64,000 nt of DNA, taken from contig NZ_DS999411.1 in assembly GCF_000158175.1 (NCBI RefSeq), positions 633,253-697,252 of the forward strand, written 5' to 3'. The first letter of the stretch is position 1. Each line of letters begins with the position of its first letter. Position numbers and translations under genes: made by a program. The stretch comes from Luminiphilus syltensis NOR5-1B (GTDB taxonomy: Bacteria > Pseudomonadota > Gammaproteobacteria > Pseudomonadales > Halieaceae). This document shows positions 38,093 to 47,115 of this stretch, in pieces. The notes beneath the pieces were generated by a model. That model saw nothing but the letters and a program-made list of their open reading frames with translations, did not search any database and was not told the origin of the DNA.

Positions 38093-39283
38093 ATGACGGA
38101 CTACGCGGCATTTCGTTTGGAAGTGCGCCAATTTCTCGAAGCGTCACTCACCCCGGAGCTCCGACGCGCGGGCAAACTGACCACCAGCGTCTTCTCGGAT
38201 TTTGAAAGTAGCATGGCCTGGCAGCGAATTTTACACGCGAAGGGCTGGGCAGCTCCGGATTGGCCCGAAGAGTATGGCGGCCCGGGCTGGGATATTCACC
38301 AGCGCTATATTTTTCAGGAGGAGTGCAAGCTCGCCAATGCCCCGAGCATTATTGCAATGGGTATCCAGATGCTTGGGCCGCTGTTGATGAAATACGGTAC
38401 CGAGGCGCAGAAAACCGAGATTATCCCCCGTATTCTGTCGGGTGACGATGTCTGGTGCCAGGGCTACTCTGAACCTGGCGCGGGCTCCGACCTTGCGTCG
38501 CTGAAAACAACGGCTGAGCGCGATGGCGATCACTATCGTGTCAACGGCACCAAGATCTGGACCAGCCTCGCCCAGCATTCCAACAAGATCTTTTGTCTGG
38601 TGCGCACCAACAAGGACGTCAAGCCACAGGCGGGGATCAGCTTCCTGTTAATGGATATTGACCTGCCGGGAATCACCATTGACCCGATCGTAAGCCTCGA
38701 TGGTCAGGTCGAGCAGTGTCAGGTGTTTTTTGAGGATGTCGAAGTCCCCGTGACCAACCTCGTCGGCGACGAAAACGATGGCTGGTCGGTGGCCAAGTCA
38801 CTGCTCGAATTCGAGCGCGGCGGGCACAACTTTACAATTGATATCAAGAAACAACTGGGCAAAGTTCGCGACCAGGCGCTGCGAATACGCGGGCGCGGCG
38901 GAAGACCCAAGCTGGAGGATCCTGTTTTCAGGACGCAATTGGCGGAAGCCGAAATCGAAGCGATGGCGCTGGAACAGACTGAGCTGCGCATCAAAGGTTC
39001 ATTTGCCGCCGGCGGCAACCCCGGCGCGCTGTCCTCGCTGGTAAAAGCCGTGGGTACCGAACTATCCCAGCAATTCAATGAGCTGAGTGTTGACGCGGTC
39101 GGACGGGCGATTACCCCGTACTTTCCCGAGGGTCTCGACCCACATTTTGAGGGCGAAACACCCGTGCCCGACTACGCCACAACCACAATGGCCGAATATA
39201 TCAACAACCGGTCGGCGACGATTTACGGGGGGACTGCTGAAGTCCAGCGCAACATCATTGCCAAACAAATCCTCAAACTCTAG
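38093..39283 (+). CDS. Acyl-CoA dehydrogenase
   Basis: A 396-aa FAD enzyme that introduces a 2,3 double bond into an acyl-CoA. The segment WCQGYSEPGAGSDLASLKT and the C-terminal IYGGTAEVQRNIIAKQIL are typical. The position that holds the catalytic glutamate in short/medium-chain enzymes (EGT) is glycine here (GGT), so the base must lie elsewhere or in the partner chain. It is followed 24 bases later by a second, shorter acyl-CoA dehydrogenase. Such adjacent pairs often form heteromers, as in steroid side-chain degradation. A GCAGGAAGC ribosome site precedes it. Confidence 0.92.
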   Translation: MTDYAAFRLEVRQFLEASLTPELRRAGKLTTSVFSDFESSMAWQRILHAKGWAAPDWPEEYGGPGWDIHQRYIFQEECKLANAPSIIAMGIQMLGPLLMKYGTEAQKTEIIPRILSGDDVWCQGYSEPGAGSDLASLKTTAERDGDHYRVNGTKIWTSLAQHSNKIFCLVRTNKDVKPQAGISFLLMDIDLPGITIDPIVSLDGQVEQCQVFFEDVEVPVTNLVGDENDGWSVAKSLLEFERGGHNFTIDIKKQLGKVRDQALRIRGRGGRPKLEDPVFRTQLAEAEIEAMALEQTELRIKGSFAAGGNPGALSSLVKAVGTELSQQFNELSVDAVGRAITPYFPEGLDPHFEGETPVPDYATTTMAEYINNRSATIYGGTAEVQRNIIAKQILKL

Positions 39284-39307
39284 CGCGCAGTAATAAGGAC
39301 ATCTGAA

Positions 39308-40411
39308 ATGAACGAAGAACAGCAGATGCTGCTCGACAGTGCCCAGCGCTACCTGCGGGACACCTACGATTTCAACAGCCGGCGCGACATGGCTAACTCC
39401 GAGCAGTACATAAGCACCACCCATTGGCAGGCCTTCGCAGAAATGGGTTGGCTGGCGATGCCCTTCGGCGAGCAACACGGCGGGCTGGGCTTTGGTATGG
39501 AAGAGGTCGCGCTGTTGTCGGAGGAGTTTGGCAAGCATCTCGTGCTTGAGCCCATGCTCGAATCCACAGTGGTCGCCGGAAGCGTTCTCACCTACCCCGG
39601 CGTCGCCGTCGAATCGAGCCACATCGATGCACTGGTGTCCGGTGAAAAAATTTACGCACTGGCACATCAGGAGCCCGATACGACCGCCGATATCGACAAT
39701 TTGAGCGCCCACGCGCAGCACGTCGCCAATGGACTGAAAATTACCGGCAACAAGGCCTATATTTCCGCGGGGGCGGTCACTGACTACTTTATCGTCACCG
39801 CCAAGCTCGAGGGGCAGCTCGCCCTCTTTCTCGTGCCCAAGGACGCCGAGGGCCTCACGGTCACCCGCTACAAGACCTACGATGGTCGCTCCGCGGCCAA
39901 TCTGGCCTTTGATATGGAGTTACCTTTTAGCAGCTTGATGGCGCGCGGTGATCTCGCCCGGTCCGCATTCATGACAATGCGTGACCGAGCCATTCTTGGA
40001 GCCAGCGCCGAGGCCCTCGGCGCGATGCAGGCGGCGCTGGACACCACCGTCGATTACACGCGACAGCGGGTGCAGTTTGGTAAGCCGCTATCCTCGTTTC
40101 AGGCCCTGCAACACCGAATGGCCAATATGCTGATTCAAATCGAGCTGTGTCGCTCGCTCGTGGGCGCGGCCTGCCGGGCGCTGGACGCCGGTTCGGAAGA
40201 CGCCCGCAGACTTACCCTCGCCGCAAAAGTAAAGGTCACGTCAACGGCGCGAAAAGTCACGCAGGAAGCCATCCAACTCCATGGTGGCATCGCCACCACC
40301 GACGAGTACGTGGTCGGACATTATTTCAAGCGCGTAACGGCACTGGAAAGCTGGGTATGTTCGCGGGAGGATGCGCTGGTTGATTTCATCAGGCTGACCG
40401 ACGCGGCCTGA
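39308..40411 (+). CDS. Acyl-CoA dehydrogenase, probable partner subunit
   Basis: A 367-aa acyl-CoA dehydrogenase-family protein, shorter than its neighbour and with weaker conservation in the middle domain. The C-terminal QLHGGIATTDEYVVGHYFKR motif is typical of the partner type. The FAD-contact region is less complete than in the 38093 gene. Together the two may make an alpha2-beta2 enzyme acting on a bulky acyl-CoA. It could instead be an independent homotetramer. Confidence 0.9.
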   Translation: MNEEQQMLLDSAQRYLRDTYDFNSRRDMANSEQYISTTHWQAFAEMGWLAMPFGEQHGGLGFGMEEVALLSEEFGKHLVLEPMLESTVVAGSVLTYPGVAVESSHIDALVSGEKIYALAHQEPDTTADIDNLSAHAQHVANGLKITGNKAYISAGAVTDYFIVTAKLEGQLALFLVPKDAEGLTVTRYKTYDGRSAANLAFDMELPFSSLMARGDLARSAFMTMRDRAILGASAEALGAMQAALDTTVDYTRQRVQFGKPLSSFQALQHRMANMLIQIELCRSLVGAACRALDAGSEDARRLTLAAKVKVTSTARKVTQEAIQLHGGIATTDEYVVGHYFKRVTALESWVCSREDALVDFIRLTDAA

Positions 40412-40470
40412 TACAGTGCTTATCATCAATAAGCGGTTCAATAACGAATAACACCACTGGGAGGTGGAGA

Positions 40471-41232
40471 ATGGATTTAGGAATAAAAGGTAAAGTTGCA
40501 CTGATCACGGGCTCAACCAAGGGTATTGGACGCGGTATCGCCGAGGCGTTTGCCGCCGAGGGTTGCCACGTCGGAATCTGCGCGCGCAATAGCGACGAAG
40601 TCGATGCCGCGGTCAAGGAACTCAGTGCCAGCGGTGTCAAGGTCGCCGGTGGTGTTGTCGATGTCGCCGACCCCGCCTCGCTTGAAACCTGGGTTAGCCA
40701 GTGCGTCGCCGAACTGGGCGGCGTCGATTTTTTTGTACCCAATGTCTCTGCCGGTGGTGCAGACGCCTCAGAGGACGGCTGGCGTGCCAACTTTGAAGCG
40801 GACTTGTTGTCCACGTGGCGCGGTGTTCAGTTAACCCAGCCCCACATTGAGAAATCCGAGTGTGGCGCTATCGTCGTCATTTCTTCGACCGCGGCGATCG
40901 AGGCCTTTGCCGGCGCCACGCCCTATGGCGCCATGAAGGCCGCGCTGCTCAATTACGCCGGCAACCTGGCCCATGACCTGGCGCCGAAGGGTATCCGTGT
41001 CAACTCGGTAAGCCCGGGACCGATCTTTATCGAAGGCGGCGCCTGGGATCAGATCAAGGAGGCCATGCCCGAGATTTATGAAGGTACGGTTGCCGCAATC
41101 CCCATGGGCCGCATGGGCTCAGCCCAGGAAGTCGCCGATCAGGTCGTGTTCCTGTGTAGTCCTCGAGCGAGCTTTACCACCGGCACCAACGTCGTCCTCG
41201 ACGGCGCGTTTACCAAGGGCCTTCAGTTCTGA
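40471..41232 (+). CDS. Short-chain dehydrogenase/reductase
   Basis: A 253-aa SDR with TGSTKGIG, CARNSDE after the second strand (NADP-leaning), NVSAGG replacing NNAG, and the Tyr-Lys pair in YGAMK. A GGGAGGTGGAG ribosome site precedes the ATG. It is the last gene of the operon after the acyl-CoA synthetase and dehydrogenases. In that setting a 3-hydroxyacyl-CoA or ring-alcohol dehydrogenase is plausible. It marks the right end of the catabolic island. Confidence 0.88.
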   Translation: MDLGIKGKVALITGSTKGIGRGIAEAFAAEGCHVGICARNSDEVDAAVKELSASGVKVAGGVVDVADPASLETWVSQCVAELGGVDFFVPNVSAGGADASEDGWRANFEADLLSTWRGVQLTQPHIEKSECGAIVVISSTAAIEAFAGATPYGAMKAALLNYAGNLAHDLAPKGIRVNSVSPGPIFIEGGAWDQIKEAMPEIYEGTVAAIPMGRMGSAQEVADQVVFLCSPRASFTTGTNVVLDGAFTKGLQF

Positions 41233-41250
41233 TTCACAGCCGTTAAACCG

Positions 41251-41272
41251 GCCCCCGCCGATCGGCGGGGGC
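41251..41272 (+). terminator. GC-rich hairpin, probable terminator
   Basis: A perfect 22-base palindrome with arms GCCCCCGCCGA and TCGGCGGGGGC, 18 bases past the SDR stop. The following tract is only partly T-rich (CCCCTTTTCTT), so termination may be inefficient. Confidence 0.55.
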
Positions 41273-41354
41273 ATTCCACCCCTTTTCTTGTCTGCCCGGT
41301 GACCGGGTCATCGACGCCATCTTCTGCGACCCTGGTTTCAGCGCGATCCCCGTA

Positions 41355-41690
41355 TCAGGGTGCCGCAGTGATCAGCTGGTCCAGCTCCTCCAACGTCACA
41401 ATGAGCTCCACCACCGGCGGAGATGTGCTGTTGAAGCTTTCTTCTGCCATGGGTGCGACGGCGCAGCTGTCTGGCATTGCCTGACCCCGCTCAATAATGC
41501 CGTGCATGGTGGGAAGAAAAATAAATTGTAGCCACTGGTAGAAGTCCAGCGTATCGACCGCGAACGGCTGTGCGGAAGCCAGCGCTTCTGCCGATGGCGG
41601 TGTCTCGTCCCAGAGGCGCAACTGACGCAAAGCGGCCTCCACATCAATCAACCGCGCGGCTATCTCAAGCCGATGATCTAATGACGTCAT
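41355..41690 (-). CDS. yqcC: YqcC family protein
   Basis: A 111-aa conserved gammaproteobacterial protein of unknown function. The family pattern is visible: an N-terminal helix with LIDVEAALRQLRLW, then PFAVDTLDFYQWLQFIFLPTMH and the LEELDQLI end. It lies 64 bases from the end of the dinG gene on the same strand and probably follows it in the transcript. Confidence 0.85.
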   Translation of the reverse strand: MTSLDHRLEIAARLIDVEAALRQLRLWDETPPSAEALASAQPFAVDTLDFYQWLQFIFLPTMHGIIERGQAMPDSCAVAPMAEESFNSTSPPVVELIVTLEELDQLITAAP

Positions 41691-41754
41691 AGATTGACTG
41701 GCCTCCGTGGTTCATTCTCCTCTTCCCCACTCTTCGTACCCATCAGGGAGACGC

Positions 41755-43857
41755 TCACGGCGCCAGATTAAATTCAAATCGCGGTAGCGAATCCATAATC
41801 GCGCGCCCGTATCGGCGGGTAATCACCCGGCGATCAAGTAGCGTTACGGTACCGCTGTCGGTTTCCGTGCGCAAAAGTCGGCCACTCGCCTGCACCAGTT
41901 TTAAGGCCGCATCGGGAACGCTAATCTCCATAAAAGGATTGCGTCCCTGTCGCTCCAGTAACTCGGCATGGGCGGCCTCAAGGGGGCTATCGGGTACGGC
42001 AAAAGGCAGCTTGGCGATGATGACGTGATCGCAATAAACGCCCGGCAGATCAATACCCTCGGCGAAACTGGCAAGACCCAGGATCATGCTCGAATGACCC
42101 GCGTCAATGTGATCGCGATGCCGATCCAGCAATGCCCCTTTGCTCAGCGTGTCCTGCATGAGCACCAGCCTGTCAATCGTGGCCTCGATGCCGGCAGCGA
42201 CCTCTTCCATCTGGCGCCTTGAGCTGAACAGCACCAGGGTGCCACGGTCGTTGGCGACCAATTGCGGCAGCAGCTCGATGAGCTCGACCGTGTGACCCGC
42301 GGCGTCGCTGGGATCAGCCGACATCGGGGGCACAATAAACTGCGCCCGCTTGCTGTCAAAAGGACTGATCACCTGCTTGAAACGCGCCCCCTGCGGCACT
42401 CCGGAGCGACTGCGAAAACGATCAAACGTACCCAGTGCCGACAGTGTCGCCGAGGTGACGACCGCACCGGCCACCCTCGACCAAATGTGCTGGTGAAGCA
42501 GATCTCCAGCAAGTACCGGGCTCGCCAGTAGCGTGATGCTGTCCTCGCTGCCCGAATGCCGCATCCAGCGAGCCCAGGGCTTGAGCTCATCCGGCTCAGC
42601 GGAATCGGAGTAGCTCGACCAGAGACCACACTGACTCTCAGCCCTGGCGACCATTGTGCCGGCGTTGACCAGTGCGATTTCGAGTAAATCCCGATTCTCC
42701 CCCTGCGCGTTTTCGAGGTGGCCTTCGATGCTCATTTCAAAGCGTTGGGCCAGCGAGAGGTGCTGGCGCCAGCTATCGGCCAACGGTGTTGCCATGGCGA
42801 TAAGCTCAGTGGGGGCGATTCCATGCTCAAACCGATGGTCCCTGGATTCACCGTCCTGCTGATCAATGTAGTCCCAACACCAGGCGCCAACGCCGTCGAG
42901 TAGCTGATCGAGATCCATAGCGCTCGACTCAAGCTGCTCCAGTAACGCCAGGTCGCCGACTGACAGCCCCAGGGAATCCGCATCCCGGGCAATCCAACCG
43001 CCCGCATCACGCATCGACTGGCGCAACACGCCGATCGGGGCCGAAAGGGTAAAATGACTAAGGCACTTATCGGGTAACTGGTGGCCTTCATCAAAAATAA
43101 TCAGGCAGTCCTCAGGCGCCGGCAGTATGACGCCGCCACCGAGTTTGAGATCGGAAAGCACCAAATCATGGTTCGTGACGATCACATCGGCGTCGAGCAG
43201 CCCATCCCGCGCCTTGAAAAAGCTGCAGTTGGTGACATGGGGGCAGCGCCGACCGGAGCACTGCACATGATCAGTCGTCACCGCCCGGCGAGCCGACGGC
43301 TCGAGAACCCCCGTCCAGTTATCAAGGTCCCCGTCCCAGCTCGACCCCGCCAAGGCATCCAGCATGGCCTCAAACACGGGCCCGGCATCGCTCAGACCCG
43401 ACGCCCCCATCTCATCGGGATACAGGGGAATTAAAGGCGCAGTACCCGCGCGCCCTTCAAGCTGATGATCGAGTTTTTGCAGGCAGACATAGCGCCCACG
43501 GCCCTTGGCGAGTTGCACCCTGAAGTTGAGCCCGCTGTGGTGCAGAATGTCGGGTAGATCCTTACTGATGAGTTGCTCCTGCAACGCGACCGTCGCCGTC
43601 GCTATCACCAGCTGTTTCTGCCGCGCGCGCGCCACGGGCAGTGCGGCGACCGTGTAGGCAATCGTCTTCCCGGTTCCGGTCCCGGCTTCCACAACGGCAA
43701 TCGGTTCCGGCGCCTGTGGATCACCCAGCGCATTGGCGATTTCTGCGATCATTTGCCGTTGGCCAACCCGTGGGGCAAGCCCTCGGGAGGACACCAATTG
43801 AAGATAAGCCGCGCGAATCTCTTCCTTCATCGCCTCATCGAGCAAGTTGGGAGACAT
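41755..43857 (-). CDS. dinG: ATP-dependent DNA helicase DinG
   Basis: An XPD-like superfamily 2 iron-sulfur helicase of 700 aa that unwinds DNA 5' to 3' and resolves R-loops and stalled structures. It has Walker A GTGTGKT (59-65), a cluster region with CSGRRCPHVTNC, a Walker B DEGH box and C-terminal motifs LLRTETDSGT and LDRRVITRRYG. The SOS box expected in some species was not identified. The start overlaps the end of the acyltransferase gene by 23 bases, so the two are co-transcribed. Confidence 0.93.
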   Translation of the reverse strand: MSPNLLDEAMKEEIRAAYLQLVSSRGLAPRVGQRQMIAEIANALGDPQAPEPIAVVEAGTGTGKTIAYTVAALPVARARQKQLVIATATVALQEQLISKDLPDILHHSGLNFRVQLAKGRGRYVCLQKLDHQLEGRAGTAPLIPLYPDEMGASGLSDAGPVFEAMLDALAGSSWDGDLDNWTGVLEPSARRAVTTDHVQCSGRRCPHVTNCSFFKARDGLLDADVIVTNHDLVLSDLKLGGGVILPAPEDCLIIFDEGHQLPDKCLSHFTLSAPIGVLRQSMRDAGGWIARDADSLGLSVGDLALLEQLESSAMDLDQLLDGVGAWCWDYIDQQDGESRDHRFEHGIAPTELIAMATPLADSWRQHLSLAQRFEMSIEGHLENAQGENRDLLEIALVNAGTMVARAESQCGLWSSYSDSAEPDELKPWARWMRHSGSEDSITLLASPVLAGDLLHQHIWSRVAGAVVTSATLSALGTFDRFRSRSGVPQGARFKQVISPFDSKRAQFIVPPMSADPSDAAGHTVELIELLPQLVANDRGTLVLFSSRRQMEEVAAGIEATIDRLVLMQDTLSKGALLDRHRDHIDAGHSSMILGLASFAEGIDLPGVYCDHVIIAKLPFAVPDSPLEAAHAELLERQGRNPFMEISVPDAALKLVQASGRLLRTETDSGTVTLLDRRVITRRYGRAIMDSLPRFEFNLAP

Positions 43858-45022
43858 CCTTGTGACAGGCCAGAGCCGTTTGAACCGGATTCGCGTAGCC
43901 GGTCAGCATCCAGTGCTGATGCTCAGGGTCGACCGCATCTACCCTCGCGGCAAAAGCCTCCCGGCTGACCGTACCGGGCTGCACGGGGAGATCCATCGGC
44001 ACTGGCGCACCGTTGAGCTTTTCCCAGGCCCAGATATTGGTTGGAAACAGCGCGTAGTTGCGGTGCACCTGTCGATCGATCTCCCTCACAACGTCATCGA
44101 CGTCTCCGGCGTTGTCAATCGGGTCGCCAAAAGCGATATGAATGCCCCCTTTCTGCCCCATAATGCCCCGGCCAATGGATTGGACATCCTCGTCGTCGGA
44201 TTTCCGGTAGCTGCCGCCTGCCGCCAGCTCCGCGGCTTTCTGCCGGTCACAGGGGTCCAATTCGTAGGCGATGGCAATGGGCACAATATTGAGCGATTGC
44301 AGCACGGCGTCGGCCGACTCCAGCTTGCGATCGCGAGCCAGCGTCAGCATTTTTATGACAGCGGGTTCGGTGGCATCGATGCCATCCTTCGCGCGGCCTT
44401 CACGCTGCGCGATCCAGACAGACCCGCGATTTTCGGTAACCGTCGAGCGGATAAATCCAGCGAGTTGCTTTGACGCAGCCATGAGTTCACGTGGTTTTGA
44501 AATATTGCGTCTGACGATAAAACTCTTATTGAGGCGCATCACATCGGCAACCCAGGAGCTTTTAAGCAGATTGTCCCCAATCGCGATATTGACCGTTCGA
44601 TGGCCTGCGCGATGCAGCGCCAGATTGGCACAGGCGGGATCCATGGCGATATCCCGATGATTACTGATAAAGAGGTAGGACTGGGATTTATCCAGCTTGT
44701 CGAGACCTGAAACCGTGAAACGCGCGGTCTCATCGATGATCCTGGTCAGGTGGGGTTCCAGCAATAACTGGAAATCACTGATGGTATGCAGACTCTTTGC
44801 CTGGCGGATCAGCCACCGCTGGACCAGCCAATGCGCAAGACCGGGCGCAAAACGACGCAAACCGGGCAGACGCAATCGCGCCATCGCCCGGGCAAACCCA
44901 CTGTCGCGGGCGACTCGCGCCGCGACGGCTGGAACCTCGGCATCGGTATAGGGCCGAATATCGGCATAGGGGTCGTCTTCGGACAAGCGTGTCATCGTTG
45001 ACTCGGCCGGCGCCTGAGGCAT
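43835..45022 (-). CDS. Glycerol-phosphate acyltransferase (PlsC-like)
   Basis: A 395-aa membrane-associated acyltransferase of the 1-acylglycerol-3-phosphate type. The catalytic NHRDIAMD motif (H122, D128) and a later WIAQREGRAKDG block, matching the substrate-binding EGxRS-like motif, are present. The protein is longer than PlsC and resembles bacterial acyltransferases of unknown acceptor. An alternative ATG at 44995 is possible, and neither start has a clear ribosome site. It overlaps dinG downstream. Confidence 0.85.
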   Translation of the reverse strand: MPQAPAESTMTRLSEDDPYADIRPYTDAEVPAVAARVARDSGFARAMARLRLPGLRRFAPGLAHWLVQRWLIRQAKSLHTISDFQLLLEPHLTRIIDETARFTVSGLDKLDKSQSYLFISNHRDIAMDPACANLALHRAGHRTVNIAIGDNLLKSSWVADVMRLNKSFIVRRNISKPRELMAASKQLAGFIRSTVTENRGSVWIAQREGRAKDGIDATEPAVIKMLTLARDRKLESADAVLQSLNIVPIAIAYELDPCDRQKAAELAAGGSYRKSDDEDVQSIGRGIMGQKGGIHIAFGDPIDNAGDVDDVVREIDRQVHRNYALFPTNIWAWEKLNGAPVPMDLPVQPGTVSREAFAARVDAVDPEHQHWMLTGYANPVQTALACHKDVSQLAR

Positions 45023-45218
45023 AAAAGGTTCATTGCCCTATTATCCTCGCCAAACGATCCGAGCCACAACCATTTGCGATCGAAACAAAGCACAACCTGC
45101 CGATTGAAACCGCCGAATGCACGATATTGGAGAAGCACACGCCTTAAAATGCCAACTTCCCCCCGGTTTCTGGTAGGCTTCGCCGCGATAAAGAACGTTT
45201 CATTTTGAGGACTTATAA

Positions 45219-45440
45219 ATGGAAGCATCCAGCGCCCTGTTAATGACGCTCGGTGCAGCAACGCTGCTCGTGAGTTGGATCCTGTTATTGGTGGTTTCCT
45301 GGAAGGACAGCTACGCATGGGGTCTTTTCTCATTGCTGCTGCCCCCCGTCGGATATTTTTACGGCTTTTTTCGACTGGGCAAGGCGTGGCAAGTCATCGG
45401 CGTTGCATTGTTGGGCTGGATCCTGGTCTTACTCGCCTAA
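45219..45440 (+). CDS. Small two-helix membrane protein, function unknown
   Basis: A 73-aa protein of almost only hydrophobic sequence: a first helix at about 5-27, a short loop with WKDSYAW, a second at about 33-50 and a third weaker one at 57-73. A TTGAGGAC ribosome site precedes the ATG. It was not recognised as a named family. It lies between a divergent acyltransferase gene and rpsT. Confidence 0.65.
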   Translation: MEASSALLMTLGAATLLVSWILLLVVSWKDSYAWGLFSLLLPPVGYFYGFFRLGKAWQVIGVALLGWILVLLA

Positions 45441-45505
45441 CCCCATTTCTCTGGCCAATTGCTGGCCCTTAACGCCAAATAAGCCACACAAGCGCGCTGG
45501 CCGTG

Positions 45506-45534
45506 TTGACACCACGGCGTCCTTCAAGGATCAT
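45506..45534 (+). promoter_or_regulatory. Possible rpsT promoter
   Basis: A perfect -35 TTGACA (45506-45511) with a weak -10 GATCAT (45529-45534) after 17 bp, about 37 bases before the rpsT start. Confidence 0.35.
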
Positions 45535-45570
45535 TGCGCGCCTTTTTAATGACCTCTATCGGAGAAAACC

Positions 45571-45837
45571 GTGGCCAATTCCCCCCAAGCCCGAAAGCGT
45601 GCGCGTCAGAATGACAAGCGCCGCCTGCATAACGCCAGCCTGCGTTCGTTTATGCGCACCAAGCTTAAGCACGTCTTCGCTGCGCTTGGCAGTGGTGATG
45701 CGTCAGCTGCAAAAGCGGCACTGGATGAGGCGGTACCCGTGCTCGACCGCATGGTCAGCAAAGGTATCATCGAGAAAAACAAGGCAGCGCGTCACAAAAG
45801 CCGCCTCAACGCCAAGGTCAAAGCCCTGGCCAGCTAA
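45571..45837 (+). CDS. rpsT: 30S ribosomal protein S20
   Basis: An 88-aa basic helical protein that binds 16S rRNA early in 30S assembly. The N-terminal [18 protein letters not shown] pattern is diagnostic. It starts at GTG 45571 with GGAG 7 bases upstream; a non-ATG start is also known for rpsT in E. coli and allows autoregulation. It is monocistronic and convergent with the PHA-associated gene. Confidence 0.96.
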   Translation: MANSPQARKRARQNDKRRLHNASLRSFMRTKLKHVFAALGSGDASAAKAALDEAVPVLDRMVSKGIIEKNKAARHKSRLNAKVKALAS

Positions 45838-45845
45838 CCCCGTCG

Positions 45846-46127
45846 TCACCCGGTGCCAAATCGAGCATCGAGGTGGCGATTAATCTCATTCTCCAGGGTT
45901 CGTCGGAACGGGCGCGCCAGCAGTCCCAGCTTGATCTTCCCCGAGGCGCGTCCGGGTTCGACGCACACCTCCCCCGCAAAGCCGCTGCCCGAGAAGCTTA
46001 ATGTTCCGTCCTGGCGGGTGACCTTGGCGGCAAATTCCTCCTGCAAATAGGCCGTGAGGTCTTCAAGGGCCTCGTGACAGCCCGACTCATTGAGGGAGTG
46101 CGTGCGATTAATCCGTATCGTACTCAT
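45846..46127 (-). CDS. Polyhydroxyalkanoic acid system family protein
   Basis: A 93-aa protein that fits the PHA-granule-region family: MSTIRINRTHSL at the N-terminus, a helix LEDLTAYLQEEFAAKV and a C-terminal EINRHLDARFG. ATG 46127 is chosen because AGGGAAATTAAC precedes it; the upstream open frame lacks conservation. No PHA synthase gene is in this window. A phasin/histone-like gene and a PhaD-like regulator lie 5-6 kb away. Its exact job is unknown. Confidence 0.72.
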   Translation of the reverse strand: MSTIRINRTHSLNESGCHEALEDLTAYLQEEFAAKVTRQDGTLSFSGSGFAGEVCVEPGRASGKIKLGLLARPFRRTLENEINRHLDARFGTG

Positions 46128-46202
46128 GTTAATTTCCCTGTTTGCCCCATAAAACAGCCTTGGCAACCCCACCGCAAGCGGCCAGCCCATTAAACTGTAC
46201 CT

Positions 46203-47075
46203 ATGCGAAGTGATTCAGACCACGACATAAGCGCCCGATTTTTGTTTGATGAGGCAGACATCCGGGGTGAGTCTGTGCGTCTGCAAGAAGCTCTGGCTGA
46301 GATGTTGTCGACCCATCCCTATTCCGCCGCCAGCAAACGAATACTGGGGGAGTTCGCCTGTGCGGCAGTCCTTATCAGCAATAATCTGAAATATCGGGGC
46401 AGAATTGTACTGCAGGCACGCAGCGACGGGCCACTGTCCATGGTAATGGTGGAATGTACCAGCGATCGCGAGATTCGTGGCATTGCCCGCGGAGACATCA
46501 GTGCTGACCCAGAAGACCACCTCGCGCTACTGAGTGAAGGTCAACTGGCTATTACTATTGAACGCGAGGGCGGACAGCGATATCAGGGAATCGTGGCACT
46601 GGATCGGGGCTCACTGGCCGCCACCCTCGAGGATTATTTTCTGCAAAGTGAGCAACTCAACACCCGATTCTGGCTTGCCAGCAATGGTGTCACCGGGGGT
46701 GGGCTTATGCTCCAGCAGCTACCCGCGCAGCTCGAGCAGGGTTCGGAGCAACGCGGCGAGCAATGGGCCAATGTCTGTATTCTGGCCGATACACTGACCA
46801 CTCAGGAGCTCAATGGCGAATCTCCGCAGACATTGATTTACAGGCTTTTTCACGAGGAAACCCTGCGCCTTTTTGAACCGAAATCCGTGGTCTTTCACTG
46901 CAGCTGCTCTCGAGAGCGCAGCTTGAATGCACTGTCGGCGCTACCCGAGGGCGAGCTCGCTGAAATTATCGCGGACGAGGGCATAGTGAGCATGAACTGT
47001 GAAATGTGTGGCGTAACCTACGAATTCGCACAAAGCGACATACCCGGGCTCGCTAAGCCGAAGGTTCTGCATTAA
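46203..47075 (+). CDS. hslO: Redox-regulated chaperone Hsp33
   Basis: A cytoplasmic holdase activated by oxidation. It has the C-terminal zinc-binding cysteines C233-x-C235 and C266-x2-C269, which form disulfides under oxidative stress, and the N-terminal substrate-binding domain. The length of 290 aa is typical. It is followed 40 bases later by pckA, a neighbour seen in other gammaproteobacteria. Confidence 0.95.
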   Translation: MRSDSDHDISARFLFDEADIRGESVRLQEALAEMLSTHPYSAASKRILGEFACAAVLISNNLKYRGRIVLQARSDGPLSMVMVECTSDREIRGIARGDISADPEDHLALLSEGQLAITIEREGGQRYQGIVALDRGSLAATLEDYFLQSEQLNTRFWLASNGVTGGGLMLQQLPAQLEQGSEQRGEQWANVCILADTLTTQELNGESPQTLIYRLFHEETLRLFEPKSVVFHCSCSRERSLNALSALPEGELAEIIADEGIVSMNCEMCGVTYEFAQSDIPGLAKPKVLH

Positions 47076-47115
47076 AATCTTGGCCCCATTCGCCGCCCTG
47101 TAATTCGGATCTCCT

